Counted from the stretch's first letter, positions 25,461 to 35,213 are shown. The stretch: DNA of 64,000 bases from Bacillaceae bacterium OF18-1A (GCA_027694045.1 JAQEWB010000005.1:62001-126000), one strand, 5' to 3'. Program-made: numbers and translations. The notes: a model not told the origin generated them from the sequence alone.

Positions 25461-25548
25461 ATTTCGCTATTTGTGGGAGTTTTATTGCCCGTAAACGCCT
25501 GATTGGTGAGGAATGAACAAAACCGTCACTGATTAAAGTTCATTTTAT
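25458..25548 (+). repeat. bcr1 copy with internal deletion (91 bp)
   Basis: TTTAT at 25458-25462 and 25544-25548. The left end CGCTATTTGTGGGAG joins the GCCCGTAAACGCCTGATTGG middle; ~65 bp are missing. Confidence 0.75.
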
Positions 25549-25560
25549 GAAAAACTACCA

Positions 25561-25576
25561 ACTCGTATATATGAGT
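25561..25576. promoter_or_regulatory. TreR operator 1
   Basis: ACTCGTATATATGAGT, a palindrome with one mismatch, just upstream of the treP -35. Confidence 0.7.
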
Positions 25577-25577
25577 G

Positions 25578-25606
25578 TTGACTAACTTATATATACGAGT
25601 TAATAT
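25578..25606 (+). promoter_or_regulatory. Promoter of treP-treC
   Basis: TTGACT, 17-bp spacer, TAATAT. Confidence 0.8.
25584..25601. promoter_or_regulatory. TreR operator 2, inside the promoter spacer
   Basis: AACTTATATATACGAGTT, palindrome with one mismatch, sharing the ACTCGTATAT half-site with operator 1. It fills the -35/-10 spacer exactly. Confidence 0.75.
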
Positions 25607-25610
25607 ATAA

Positions 25611-25626
25611 GTGTAAACGGTATCAA
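25611..25626. promoter_or_regulatory. cre site after the treP promoter
   Basis: GTGTAAACGGTATCAA fits WTGNAANCGNWNNCWW except the first base. At about +1 to +15 it would repress under glucose. Confidence 0.6.
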
Positions 25627-25647
25627 AAAAGAAAAGAGGGACGGAAT

Positions 25648-27075
25648 ATGGGGAAAGACTATCGTAAAACCGCAGAAGAAGTGCTGCAGTATATTGGTGG
25701 GAAAGAGAATATTGAACAAGCTGCGCATTGTGTAACGAGGCTCCGTATCGCTTTAAAAGATGAAAGTAAAATAGATAATGATAAATTGCAGTCTGTTTCA
25801 TTAGTAAAAGGAGCGTTTCATAACGCTGGTGTATTTCAAATTGTAATTGGCCCAGGGGATGTGGATCGTGTTTACGCTGAATTGATAACGCTTGCAGGTA
25901 TGAAGGAAGCGACAGTAGCTGACGTGAAAGATTCAGGAAATCAAAAGTTAAATCCAGCTCAAAAGTTTGTAAAAGTATTTTCGGATGTATTTATGCCAAT
26001 ATTACCGGCAATTGTAACAGCTGGTTTATTAATGGGGATTAATAATTTATTAGGGGCAAAGGACTTATTCTTTGAAGGTAAAAATTTATTAGATGTTTAT
26101 CCGAACTTAGATGGACTTTGGGATTTAATTAATATGATGGCGAACACAGCATTCGTATTCTTACCAGCACTTGTCGGTTGGTCAGCGACGAAGCGTTTCG
26201 GTGGTAGTCCAATACTAGGAATTGTTATGGGATTAATGCTTGTACACCCTGATTTATTAAATGCGTGGAATTACGGAAAAGCAGCAGCTGGGCTAGATGG
26301 TCAAAAAATTGAGTACTTTAATATTTTAGGATTGTTCCAAATTGAAAAAGTAGGATATCAAGGTCAAATTTTACCTGTTTTAGCAGCGGCATTCGTATTA
26401 AGTAAAGTTGAAATCTTTTTAAAGAAACATGTACCAAATGCAATTCAATTATTAGTTGTACCGATCACAACAATTGTTGTAACAGGTGTGTTAGCATTAG
26501 GAATTATCGGTCCAATTACTCGTCATATTGGAGATTTATTAACAGCTGGATTAGTAGGGGTATATGACACAGTACCATTAGTGGGAGCAGTATTATTTGG
26601 AGCATTATATGCACCGCTCGTAATTACAGGTATGCATCATATGTTTATTGCAATCGACTTACAATTAATCGCACAGCACGGTGGGACATTTATTTGGCCA
26701 ATGATTGCTCTTTCTAACATTGCGCAAGGTAGTGCGGCGCTAGCGATGTTCTGGATTTCTAAAAATCAAAATGATAAAAGTATGGCATCAACATCAGCAA
26801 TTTCAGCATACTTCGGTATTACAGAGCCAGCTATGTTTGGTGTGAATTTACGAAATAAATTCCCGTTCTATGCAGCAATTATAGGGTCTGCTGTGGCAGC
26901 GATATTTATTACGTTAAATGGTGTATTAGCACCTGCTATCGGAATTGGCGGATTGCCAGCATTCATTTCTATCATTCCGAAATCGATTCCAATGTTTATT
27001 GTAGGAATGATTATCGCAGTTGTAATCCCATTTACGTTAACGTGGTTATTTGCAAAAAGAGCTAAACAGAAGTAG
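25648..27075 (+). CDS. treP: PTS trehalose transporter, EIIBC
   Basis: 475 residues. EIIB domain ~1-85 with phosphorylation cysteine in HCVTRLRIALKD (~Cys27). Then EIIC with about ten membrane segments, including PALVGWSATKRFGGSPILG and the GITEPAMFGV block (~390). It imports trehalose and phosphorylates it to trehalose-6-phosphate. No EIIA domain is attached, so a shared glucose-type EIIA must serve it, as in B. subtilis. GAGGGACGG before ATG. The hydrolase follows 13 bp after the stop. Also called treB in this group. Confidence 0.94.
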   Translation: MGKDYRKTAEEVLQYIGGKENIEQAAHCVTRLRIALKDESKIDNDKLQSVSLVKGAFHNAGVFQIVIGPGDVDRVYAELITLAGMKEATVADVKDSGNQKLNPAQKFVKVFSDVFMPILPAIVTAGLLMGINNLLGAKDLFFEGKNLLDVYPNLDGLWDLINMMANTAFVFLPALVGWSATKRFGGSPILGIVMGLMLVHPDLLNAWNYGKAAAGLDGQKIEYFNILGLFQIEKVGYQGQILPVLAAAFVLSKVEIFLKKHVPNAIQLLVVPITTIVVTGVLALGIIGPITRHIGDLLTAGLVGVYDTVPLVGAVLFGALYAPLVITGMHHMFIAIDLQLIAQHGGTFIWPMIALSNIAQGSAALAMFWISKNQNDKSMASTSAISAYFGITEPAMFGVNLRNKFPFYAAIIGSAVAAIFITLNGVLAPAIGIGGLPAFISIIPKSIPMFIVGMIIAVVIPFTLTWLFAKRAKQK

Positions 27076-27088
27076 GAGGAAGTTAAAT

Positions 27089-28750
27089 ATGAAGGATTGG
27101 CGTAAAAGTGTAGTCTATCAAATTTATCCGAAGAGCTTTAATAGTTATTACAATAAAGAAACCGGTGATATAAAAGGAGTTACAGAGAAACTAGATTATT
27201 TGCAAGAACTCGGAGTGGATTATATTTGGTTAACACCGATATACCAATCCCCACAAAATGATAATGGATATGATGTAAGTGATTATTACAGTATTGATCC
27301 ATCTTACGGAACGATGGAAGAGTTTGAAGAACTTTTAGAACAAGCGAAAGTACGTAACATTGAAATTATGCTTGATATCGTTGTAAACCATAGTTCGACG
27401 GAGCATAAGTGGTTTAAAGAGGCGAAAGAAGATAAAGATAGCCCATATCGTAATTATTACATTTGGCGTGATGAAAAAAATAATTGGCAGTCTAAGTTTG
27501 GTGGATCTGCTTGGAAGTACGATGAAAAGACTAAGCAGTATTATTTACACTTATTTGATGAAACACAAGCTGACTTAAATTGGGAAAATGAAAAGCTTCG
27601 CGAAGAAGTATACGATATGATGCGCTTTTGGCTCGATAAAGGAGTAAGTGGGTTCCGCCTTGATGTTATTAACTTAATTTCAAAAGACCAACGTTTCTTA
27701 AGCGATGACGGAAGCACTGCGACAAGTGATGGGCGTAAGTACTATACAGATGGTCCGCGCGTTCATGAATATTTACAAGAGATGAACCGAAATGTTTTTG
27801 AAGGGAAAGAGGTAATTACAGTTGGAGAAATGTCATCTACGACAATTGATAACTGTATTAAATACTCGAACCCTGAGCGTAAGGAACTAAGTATGACGTT
27901 TAGTTTTCACCATTTAAAAGTGGATTATCCGAATGGTGATAAGTGGACGAAGGCTGATTTTGATTTCATTAAATTAAAAGAAATTATGTCTAATTGGCAA
28001 ATTGAAATGCAAAAGGGCGGTGGATGGAATGCGTTATTCTGGTGTAATCATGACCAGCCTCGAATCGTGTCACGCTTCGGTGATGATGGGAAGTACCGAA
28101 ACGAATCTGCAAAAATGCTAGCGACAGCTATGCACATGCTGCAAGGGACACCTTATATTTATCAAGGGGAAGAAATCGGCATGACGAACCCTAATTTCGA
28201 ATCTATCGAGAGATATCGTGATGTGGAATCGCTAAATATATATGATATAAAACAAGGGGAAGGGTTATCAAAAGAAGAGATTATAGGAATTTTAAAGCAA
28301 AAATCTCGTGATAATTCCCGTACCCCGATGCAGTGGAATAAAGAGGTAAATAGTGGTTTTACAACAAACACACCTTGGATTTCTGTTGCTGGAAATTTTA
28401 AAGAGATAAACGTAGAGAAGGCATTAGAAGATAAAGAATCTGTCTTTTATCATTACAAAAAGTTAATTGAACTTAGAAAAACTTACGATGTAATTACAGA
28501 AGGAAAATATGCTATTTTAGATGAAAACCATCCTAACATTTGGGCGTATACACGTACTGTAAATAATGAAGTATTACTCGTTATCAACAATTTCTACGGA
28601 GAAGCAATACATTATTCTGCACCAGTTAATACTCAGTTAGATGGAATGAAACAAGAAGTATTATTATCAAACTATAAAGATTCAAGTACAGATATAAACA
28701 ACCTTCTATTAAGACCTTATGAATCGGTTGTATATCGATATACGAAATAA
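27089..28750 (+). CDS. treC: Trehalose-6-phosphate hydrolase (phospho-alpha-1,1-glucosidase)
   Basis: 553 residues, glycoside hydrolase family 13. Catalytic residues are visible: nucleophile Asp in GFRLDVINL, acid/base Glu in TVGEMSS, and the transition-state Asp in CNHDQPR. The N-terminus VYQIYPKSF is typical. It splits trehalose-6-phosphate to glucose and glucose-6-phosphate in the cytoplasm. Start 27089, with AGGAGGA 8 bases before it; the frame's 13 extra codons overlap treP. treA in B. subtilis naming. Oligo-1,6-glucosidase is the nearest alternative, excluded by context. Confidence 0.94.
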   Translation: MKDWRKSVVYQIYPKSFNSYYNKETGDIKGVTEKLDYLQELGVDYIWLTPIYQSPQNDNGYDVSDYYSIDPSYGTMEEFEELLEQAKVRNIEIMLDIVVNHSSTEHKWFKEAKEDKDSPYRNYYIWRDEKNNWQSKFGGSAWKYDEKTKQYYLHLFDETQADLNWENEKLREEVYDMMRFWLDKGVSGFRLDVINLISKDQRFLSDDGSTATSDGRKYYTDGPRVHEYLQEMNRNVFEGKEVITVGEMSSTTIDNCIKYSNPERKELSMTFSFHHLKVDYPNGDKWTKADFDFIKLKEIMSNWQIEMQKGGGWNALFWCNHDQPRIVSRFGDDGKYRNESAKMLATAMHMLQGTPYIYQGEEIGMTNPNFESIERYRDVESLNIYDIKQGEGLSKEEIIGILKQKSRDNSRTPMQWNKEVNSGFTTNTPWISVAGNFKEINVEKALEDKESVFYHYKKLIELRKTYDVITEGKYAILDENHPNIWAYTRTVNNEVLLVINNFYGEAIHYSAPVNTQLDGMKQEVLLSNYKDSSTDINNLLLRPYESVVYRYTK

Positions 28751-28785
28751 AAGGTTGTATGCCCATAGGCATACAACCTTTTATT
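28748..28785. terminator. Bidirectional terminator between treC and gerKC
   Basis: AAAAGGTTGTATGCC / GGCATACAACCTTTT. Confidence 0.93.
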
Positions 28786-29905
28786 TTAAGACACCGTTAT
28801 ACAAAATGCTTACTTCTATTTCAGGTTTAAATTTTACTTTTGCATAATCTTTCTTCCAATTTTTTTTCTTCCATAAATCGGGATGATAAGCGATAAGGTG
28901 TCTGCCGATCCCGAAAGCATCACAGTTCGCTTTTTGTAATGTGTTCGTTATGCGTTTTGCTTCTTTTGTGAGCTGCTTAGACAATTCTTGATTTAGCTGT
29001 GTTCTTTCACCTATTTTATACATATTATCTCTTGGAGCTTCCAGAGCGATTACTTGCAGCTTTAGCTTTAAGTGAGCGTAAACATTTCCTTTTTTGTCAG
29101 TTGTAATGTTTAAGTCTCTTTTTAGTTTCTGGTTACTGATCTCAAATGTTATATAGTTATCTCTATTAGAAGAATTCTTTCCGGTAAGCTGTTGTGTAAT
29201 ATGTGCGCTATCTCCCATATTGCCCGTTAACAATACGAAGAGTACAGATTGCCTGGAAGGTAAAAGGCCTGTTAATTTATCATTATTAAATAAGGCAATT
29301 CCATTTGTTATTACTTCTTTTCCTTTTAGTTTTATGGAAGGAAGGGTGAAATCTTTTCCAGGATCTAACATTTTCGTTACAGCTGTTTCTAAAGTTTCCT
29401 TTGGGAAAACGCTCATATCTTCTAAGCTTTTGATTTTTTTCTTTAAAAAATCTCCAATTAATAAATTTCCTACCTTTTTTTTCTCGAGTATTTTAGAAGT
29501 TTCGCCATCAACAGCAATTAGTTTTACTAATGCTGTTGGGTTCGTTGGGTCACGAAAAGCGACGTCTAAATAAGGCAATATTCCTTTTTTTTGTATTTTT
29601 GTTCCTAGTAGTTTTACACCATATTTGAAATAACGAATATTACCAGTTACATTCTTTTTCAATGAGTCACTTGTATCGCGTATATTATAACCAGTTGCGG
29701 AATGTATTTCATTCTCAAATGAAGATTGTTCGCCGCTGGAACTTTTTACGAGTTCAATCGTTTGTTGCAGTTTACTTTCTTCAGTGATATCGTATCCAAG
29801 ACTATAAGCTAGTCGTGCTTCTCTTAACGGTTCTTGATCCCAACAGCCGGAAAGAAGGGAGCTAGCACATAATATAAAAAATAATTTAGCTCTTCTTTTG
29901 AACAT
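28781..29905 (-). CDS. gerKC: Spore germinant receptor, C subunit (Ger(x)C lipoprotein)
   Basis: 374 residues. Lipobox LLSGC (Cys21) followed by the invariant WDQEPLREARLAYSLGYDI start of Ger(x)C proteins. It sits on the outer face of the spore inner membrane with the A and B subunits. Its start overlaps the B gene by 20 bp; AAAGGAG precedes ATG. Third gene of the A-B-C operon. Family certain; the gerK name rests on my memory that gerK adjoins the tre genes in B. cereus, so treat it as provisional. Confidence 0.88.
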   Translation of the reverse strand: MFKRRAKLFFILCASSLLSGCWDQEPLREARLAYSLGYDITEESKLQQTIELVKSSSGEQSSFENEIHSATGYNIRDTSDSLKKNVTGNIRYFKYGVKLLGTKIQKKGILPYLDVAFRDPTNPTALVKLIAVDGETSKILEKKKVGNLLIGDFLKKKIKSLEDMSVFPKETLETAVTKMLDPGKDFTLPSIKLKGKEVITNGIALFNNDKLTGLLPSRQSVLFVLLTGNMGDSAHITQQLTGKNSSNRDNYITFEISNQKLKRDLNITTDKKGNVYAHLKLKLQVIALEAPRDNMYKIGERTQLNQELSKQLTKEAKRITNTLQKANCDAFGIGRHLIAYHPDLWKKKNWKKDYAKVKFKPEIEVSILYNGVLK

Positions 29906-30995
29906 ATTGCGCTCCTTTCTTATTTCTTATCACGGAATAAAGCAGAAATAGGAGAGGGAGGACAACGATGAAAATATAAGTGAATTTATCAGTGAAATTT
30001 GCAATCATTTTTAATTGTTCAGGTGTATCTATGAATAAGGAAAAGATAAAAGACATAAGCCCTACAATTGGGACAGCTTTTTTATGATTGGAAAGGTTGA
30101 ATATATGTCCAATTCCTATAGAAGCGGCACAGTAATAACTAGCAATAGAAGCCACAACAGTTATCATCCAAATGGGAATGAAAATTAGGTCTGTTCGGTC
30201 TATAATTCCGATATGAAGAGAGCGTAATAAGTAGGCGACAGGTTCTGGAATAAGCTCGATTTGTTTTGGGCTAAATACGATAAAGCAAATCCAAACGGTG
30301 AAAGTATAAAAAAATGTTACAAATCCATTGGCAATAGAAATTGCCTTTAGCTTTGCTATAGAGTTCCCATTTACTTTTGGAAAGGCGATCAGAATAATCT
30401 CAAAACCATACATAGCTGTAATGGTTTCTTTTGATGCTTGAATAATATTCCACCATCCGGCTTCGGTAAGTGGAAAAATATAAGAAAAATCAGCTCGTGT
30501 AAGTCCTAGTGCAATTAGAAGGGCCATTGGAAGAATAAGTATAGAAGCCATGACATAAAATCGCACAATAACTTTAAATGTGTTATAGGCTACATGGCAA
30601 CAAGCGATTGTAAATATTATGAGAATGGCATACCAAGGAGTTGATTGTAAAACCCATATTTTAATGATGTTACAAGCACTTAACATAACGGTCATGCCGA
30701 TAAGGGCAAAATAAAAAACATAAAAAAAACCTATCAATTTTCCGAATTTATTACCAAACAGCATACAAATACTTTCATACATATCTGCATCAGGAAATCG
30801 CTTTAAGAAAAGCCACATAAGTAGAATAATAAGTTGAATCGTGAGACCAGCGATGAGAACAGAAATCCATCCGCCACCTTTAGCGATTGGGTGAAGACGA
30901 TTCGGGAGAGAAAGAATACCAACCCCGATTTGGCATTGAATAACGAAGAAGGTAAATTGAACAAGCGAAATTTTACTTTGCGTGTTTGTCACCAT
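29886..30995 (-). CDS. gerKB: Spore germinant receptor, B subunit (GerKB-like permease)
   Basis: 369 residues from ATG 30995 (AGAGG 6 bases upstream; the ATG 6 bp earlier is too close). Ten membrane helices of the endospore-germination branch of the APC superfamily, with IGVGILSLPNRLHPIAKGGGWISVL at the first helix. It is thought to bind the germinant. Overlaps both neighbours (23 and 20 bp), so A, B and C are translationally coupled. Expression in the forespore is expected. Confidence 0.9.
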   Translation of the reverse strand: MVTNTQSKISLVQFTFFVIQCQIGVGILSLPNRLHPIAKGGGWISVLIAGLTIQLIILLMWLFLKRFPDADMYESICMLFGNKFGKLIGFFYVFYFALIGMTVMLSACNIIKIWVLQSTPWYAILIIFTIACCHVAYNTFKVIVRFYVMASILILPMALLIALGLTRADFSYIFPLTEAGWWNIIQASKETITAMYGFEIILIAFPKVNGNSIAKLKAISIANGFVTFFYTFTVWICFIVFSPKQIELIPEPVAYLLRSLHIGIIDRTDLIFIPIWMITVVASIASYYCAASIGIGHIFNLSNHKKAVPIVGLMSFIFSLFIDTPEQLKMIANFTDKFTYIFIVVLPLLFLLYSVIRNKKGAQYVQKKS

Positions 30996-32475
30996 TCTCA
31001 TCCTCTCTCGTTACATGTTGTCGTTGCATTTTTTTCGGTTTTGGATCATGCGGTCGTTCCCAAAAAGACCAAATTGGTAATCTTACAAAAGAATCTTTCA
31101 TATCTTTTATCCGCAGTGGAGCAATAGGAGAAAGATATGGAGTATGAAATGAATGTAGTTGGCATAGATGAACGAAAGTTATAATTAGGCCAAATGATAT
31201 ACCTACATAGCCGAATATAGCAGCAAGTATCATTAATGGAAAACGAAGAATCCGAACTGCTGAACTCATATCATTTGATGGAACAAGAAAAGATGCAATT
31301 GCAGTTAAAGCTACAACGATAATCATTGTATAAGAAACGAGTCCAGCTTTTACAATTGCATCCCCAATAACTAAACCACCTACAATACCAATTGTTTGTC
31401 CAACTCGGCTCGGCAGACGAATACCAGCTTCCCGTAACAATTCGAAAATTAATTCCATTAAGAGAGCTTCAAAAATAGGAGGGAGTGGCACTTTTTCTAA
31501 TGAAGCTTTAATCGTATACACAAGCTCGATTGGTAACACATCAGGATGAAAAGCAACCGTTGCAATATATATAGCTGGTAAGAGAAAGGCAATTAAAAAA
31601 CTTACTAAGCGAATCATTCGGACGAAAGAGCCAACAATCCAGCGGTTATTATAATCATCGGGTGATTGATAAAAAGCAAATAGGGTGACGGGAACAATAA
31701 GAGCTGTTGGATCTCCATCTGATAAAATGGCGACGCGCCCTTCCATTAAATTAGCAACAGTTCTGTCTGGACGTTCTGTATTTAATTGCTGCGGAAATGG
31801 AGAGAAAGATGTATCTTCTATAAATTCTTGTATATACCCTGGTGCCATAAGAGAATCAGTTTTAATAGTCTCTAGCCTTCTTTTGACTTCTGTAACGAGA
31901 TCATCATTAGCAATATTTTGAATATAAGTAATAGCCACCTTCGTTTGCATTTCCTCACCGAGTGTAAAGTACTTAACAACTAAATTTGGATTCTTAATGA
32001 GTTTCCGAATAGAAGCTAAATTGGTTGCTAAGTCCTCCACGAAACCAGTATGTGGTCCGCGAACAATCCCTTCATTATCAGGTTCTTTTATATCTCTTTT
32101 TAAAGATAGAGCCGTTTCAAAAATACAAAAACTATCTACTTGTTCATGGAAGTATAAAGATTTACCTTGTAATAAAAGTTGTACACCGTAATTTAAATTC
32201 GTTTCTTTTTTCATATTTAATATGGAAAAAGCTTTATCTAAAGGTAAATCAGATCGTGTTAATAACGGTTCAAGGGCCAATTGATGAATTAAATTTGGAT
32301 CGGCTAAAGATTCGATATATATGATGGTTCCTTTTCCATTTTGGAAAGGGACGTCTAATTTTTTTATATCGTCCGAATGAGAAAGTTTATTTTCGATGTA
32401 ATTCATGTTTTCCGGGAGCGATGGAAACATATGCTTTTGGTTTTTATCTTCTTGTTGCTCTTTTTGCTCTGTCAT
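30973..32475 (-). CDS. gerKA: Spore germinant receptor, A subunit (GerKA-like)
   Basis: 500 residues. A soluble N-terminal half (~1-270) with the GerA-family pattern (FKDNxD-like region, TERPDRTVANLMEGRVAILSDGDPTALIVPV), then about five membrane helices with LPAIYIATVAFHPDVLPIEL, and a short charged tail. First gene of the operon. Start 32475: AAGAGGTGG precedes this ATG, while the frame itself opens 9 bp earlier at GTG. No clear SigG promoter is visible upstream. Nutrient specificity cannot be read from sequence. Confidence 0.9.
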   Translation of the reverse strand: MTEQKEQQEDKNQKHMFPSLPENMNYIENKLSHSDDIKKLDVPFQNGKGTIIYIESLADPNLIHQLALEPLLTRSDLPLDKAFSILNMKKETNLNYGVQLLLQGKSLYFHEQVDSFCIFETALSLKRDIKEPDNEGIVRGPHTGFVEDLATNLASIRKLIKNPNLVVKYFTLGEEMQTKVAITYIQNIANDDLVTEVKRRLETIKTDSLMAPGYIQEFIEDTSFSPFPQQLNTERPDRTVANLMEGRVAILSDGDPTALIVPVTLFAFYQSPDDYNNRWIVGSFVRMIRLVSFLIAFLLPAIYIATVAFHPDVLPIELVYTIKASLEKVPLPPIFEALLMELIFELLREAGIRLPSRVGQTIGIVGGLVIGDAIVKAGLVSYTMIIVVALTAIASFLVPSNDMSSAVRILRFPLMILAAIFGYVGISFGLIITFVHLCQLHSFHTPYLSPIAPLRIKDMKDSFVRLPIWSFWERPHDPKPKKMQRQHVTREDENGDKHAK

Positions 32476-32612
32476 AATTTCCACCTCTTTTAGATAAAGT
32501 TACTTCTGTTAATTTTTGCTTTTGTGAGAAATTTATGCTTGGATTATTTAATATTAAAGCAGTACTTTTTCCCTTTCCATCGAATTAGATAAGGGATAGA
32601 GGAGGGATACAT

Positions 32613-33584
32613 ATGGAAATAGCTGTAGAACGTGTTTTTACGAAAGAGATTTTAAAAAGAGCAGCGAGTTTGTTTCATGTAACAGTGGAAGAAAAGCCGC
32701 TTGGAGATTTTGAGAATTATATTTTTAAGGCGAAGGGTGATAATGATGAGAACTTTGTATTACGTTTAACGCATTCTTCGCATCGCTCTAAACAAGAGGT
32801 AGAGGCTGAACTAGATTTTTTACGATATGTTGCGGAGAACGGAGCAAAGGTAGCTGGACCACTTTACTCAATAGCTCAAAATCTTGTAGAAGAAACTATA
32901 GCGGAGGATGGGACTTTCTTTTTCGCTTCCTTATTTACATACGCAAAAGGTGAGCAAGTAAAAGGAGAAGAATCACCTTATTGGGGGGAGTCTTACTTTG
33001 AAGCGTGGGGAAAAGCAATTGGCCAACTGCATCACCTTACAATGAACTATCCTAAAACAGATTATCGTGATACGTGGGAAGAGGATGAGAGTGCTATTGT
33101 TCAAGAATTAGAAGATAAGAAGGTGATAGGGATTGCTACTACGTTAATGGAGGAAATTAAGATTCTACCAATCGAAAAGGGAACTTTTGGTCTTATACAT
33201 GGTGATATTCATCCAGGGAATTTTTATTATGATGGTAAAGAGCTAACAATCTTTGATTTCGATGATGCGACCTATAATTACTTCATTCACGATTTGGCAA
33301 TGGTTCTTTATTATTCTGTTTTATTTACACCGTGGACAGCGAAGGAGAAAACGGAATTTGCTCGTAAACAGTTACAAGCATTAAGAAAGGGATACGAACG
33401 TGAGCACTGCCTTACTGATGAGTGGTATGAATCATTACCGTTATTTTTACGTCTGCGTGATATAGGTTTATATGGCACACTCCAAAAGAAATTTAAGGGG
33501 AAAGATATGCCAAATCATTTTCAAAAATTAGTAGAAGAGCTATATGAAAGAATTATAAAGAGAGAAGCAATTGTGAATATATAA
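32613..33584 (+). CDS. Aminoglycoside phosphotransferase/choline kinase-like protein
   Basis: 323 residues, APH fold. Brenner motif HGDIHPGNFYYDGKELTIFDFDDA (~197-220) supplies the catalytic Asp and Mg2+ ligands. The N-terminal lobe is short, with FVLRLTHSSHRSKQEVEAELDFL. The physiological substrate is unknown; family members phosphorylate antibiotics, homoserine, choline, or spore-coat and stress targets. Single gene, GAGGAGGG before ATG, own terminator. It should not be read as a resistance gene on this evidence. Confidence 0.8.
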   Translation: MEIAVERVFTKEILKRAASLFHVTVEEKPLGDFENYIFKAKGDNDENFVLRLTHSSHRSKQEVEAELDFLRYVAENGAKVAGPLYSIAQNLVEETIAEDGTFFFASLFTYAKGEQVKGEESPYWGESYFEAWGKAIGQLHHLTMNYPKTDYRDTWEEDESAIVQELEDKKVIGIATTLMEEIKILPIEKGTFGLIHGDIHPGNFYYDGKELTIFDFDDATYNYFIHDLAMVLYYSVLFTPWTAKEKTEFARKQLQALRKGYEREHCLTDEWYESLPLFLRLRDIGLYGTLQKKFKGKDMPNHFQKLVEELYERIIKREAIVNI

Positions 33585-33596
33585 TACATTATTGAA

Positions 33597-33641
33597 AAAC
33601 AAAGTATATAAAAATAAATATATACTTTGTTTTTTTATACA
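33597..33641 (+). terminator. Terminator of the phosphotransferase-like gene
   Basis: AAACAAAGTATAT / ATATACTTTGTTTTTTT. Confidence 0.85.
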
Positions 33642-33741
33642 AAAATATGTTTGTTTTATTAAAATAATATTGTCATAGATTCAGTATACATTTATAATTT
33701 TTATATATTCTGAATATTCTTGATAAAAAGGAGGGGGAATA

Positions 33742-35202
33742 TTGGAAGCATTCGTAAATTGGTTAAATAATATTGTTTGGAGTCCCGCACTTGTTTATTT
33801 ATGTTTAGGAGTAGGTTTATATTTTTCCATTCGAACGAGGTTTTTACAAGTAAGACATGTTGGAGAGATGGTGAAGCTTACATTTAAAGGAGAAAAGTCA
33901 GATGCTGGTGTTTCTTCTTTCCAAGCGTTAGCACTTTCATTGTCAGGACGTGTTGGAACAGGAAATATCGCTGGGGTAGCAACAGCGGTTGCATTTGGTG
34001 GACCAGGAGCTGTATTTTGGATGTGGGCTGTAGCCTTTTTAGGAGCAGGATCAGCTTATGTAGAGTCAACATTAGCACAAATATATAAGACGAAACATCA
34101 AGGACAGTTCCGTGGTGGACCGGCTTATTACATTGAAAAGGGTTTAGGTGTTAAATGGTATGCTTTAGTGTTCGTTGCAGCGACAATTATTGCAACAGGA
34201 CTTTTATTACCAGGTGTGCAAGCAAATAGTATTGCTGTAAGTTTAGAAACGGCTTTTGGAATTAATACTTCAGTATCAGGAGCTGTATTAGTAGTCGTAT
34301 TAGCTCTTATCATTTTCGGTGGAGTAAAGCGAATTGTTAACGTAGCTCAAGTGGTAGTTCCGTTTATGGCAGTCGGTTATATTTTAGTAGCTTGCGTTAT
34401 CGTTGCTATGAATATTGAGAAATTGCCAGAAGCATTTATGTTAATTATAAGAAGTGCATTTGCATTAGAAGCCGCTTTCGGTGGTATTATCGGTTTAGCA
34501 ATTTCTTGGGGAGTAAAACGCGGTATTTATTCCAATGAAGCAGGACAAGGAACTGGACCACACGCAGCGGCAGCAGCTGAAGTATCACATCCAGCTAAAC
34601 AAGGTTTAGTGCAAGCATTTTCCGTTTACATCGATACATTATTTGTTTGTTCAGCAACAGCATTTATGATGATTATTACAGGCATGTATAACGTATTTGA
34701 TGCAAGCGGAAAAAACTTCATCGTAAATAAATTAAATGGTGCTCAGCCGGGTCCTGGTTATACACAGGCAGCGGTAGAATCTGTTTTTCCTGGATTTGGA
34801 AACGGTTTCGTCGCAATCTCGCTATTATTCTTTGCATTTACAACAATTATGGCGTACTACTATATTGCGGAGACGAATATTGCGTACTTAAATCGTGATA
34901 AAGATCGCCCTTGGATGTCCCTAATATTAAAGGTCGTATTCTTAGGAGCTGTATTCTACGGTTGTATAAAAACAGCAGAAACAGCATGGGCTTTAGGTGA
35001 CATCGGTGTAGGAATTATGGCATGGGTAAATATCATTGCGATTTTACTATTACAAAAACCAGCATTAGTTGCATTAAAGGATTATGAAAAGCAGAAGAAA
35101 GAAGGAAAAGATCCAGTATTCGATCCAGGACCATTAGGAATTAAAAATGCTGATTTCTGGGAGCATGAATACGGAAAAGATAAGAAAGAAGAAGTATCTT
35201 AA
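33742..35202 (+). CDS. Sodium:alanine symporter (AGCS family, AlsT-like)
   Basis: 486 residues, starting at TTG with AAGGAGGGGG 4-5 bases before it. About eleven membrane helices. AGCS signatures GRVGTGNIAGVATAVAFGGPGAVFWMW (~73-100) and GIYSNEAGQGTGPHAAAAAE (~263). It imports alanine, glycine or glutamine with Na+. Ends with a charged tail (YGKDKKEEVS). Single gene with its own terminator. Confidence 0.92.
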   Translation: MEAFVNWLNNIVWSPALVYLCLGVGLYFSIRTRFLQVRHVGEMVKLTFKGEKSDAGVSSFQALALSLSGRVGTGNIAGVATAVAFGGPGAVFWMWAVAFLGAGSAYVESTLAQIYKTKHQGQFRGGPAYYIEKGLGVKWYALVFVAATIIATGLLLPGVQANSIAVSLETAFGINTSVSGAVLVVVLALIIFGGVKRIVNVAQVVVPFMAVGYILVACVIVAMNIEKLPEAFMLIIRSAFALEAAFGGIIGLAISWGVKRGIYSNEAGQGTGPHAAAAAEVSHPAKQGLVQAFSVYIDTLFVCSATAFMMIITGMYNVFDASGKNFIVNKLNGAQPGPGYTQAAVESVFPGFGNGFVAISLLFFAFTTIMAYYYIAETNIAYLNRDKDRPWMSLILKVVFLGAVFYGCIKTAETAWALGDIGVGIMAWVNIIAILLLQKPALVALKDYEKQKKEGKDPVFDPGPLGIKNADFWEHEYGKDKKEEVS

Positions 35203-35213
35203 TAAAATAAGAA

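Noticed and set aside
32613..33584. Aminoglycoside resistance kinase
   Set aside because: The APH fold is shared by many housekeeping kinases; nothing in the sequence or context indicates antibiotic substrates.
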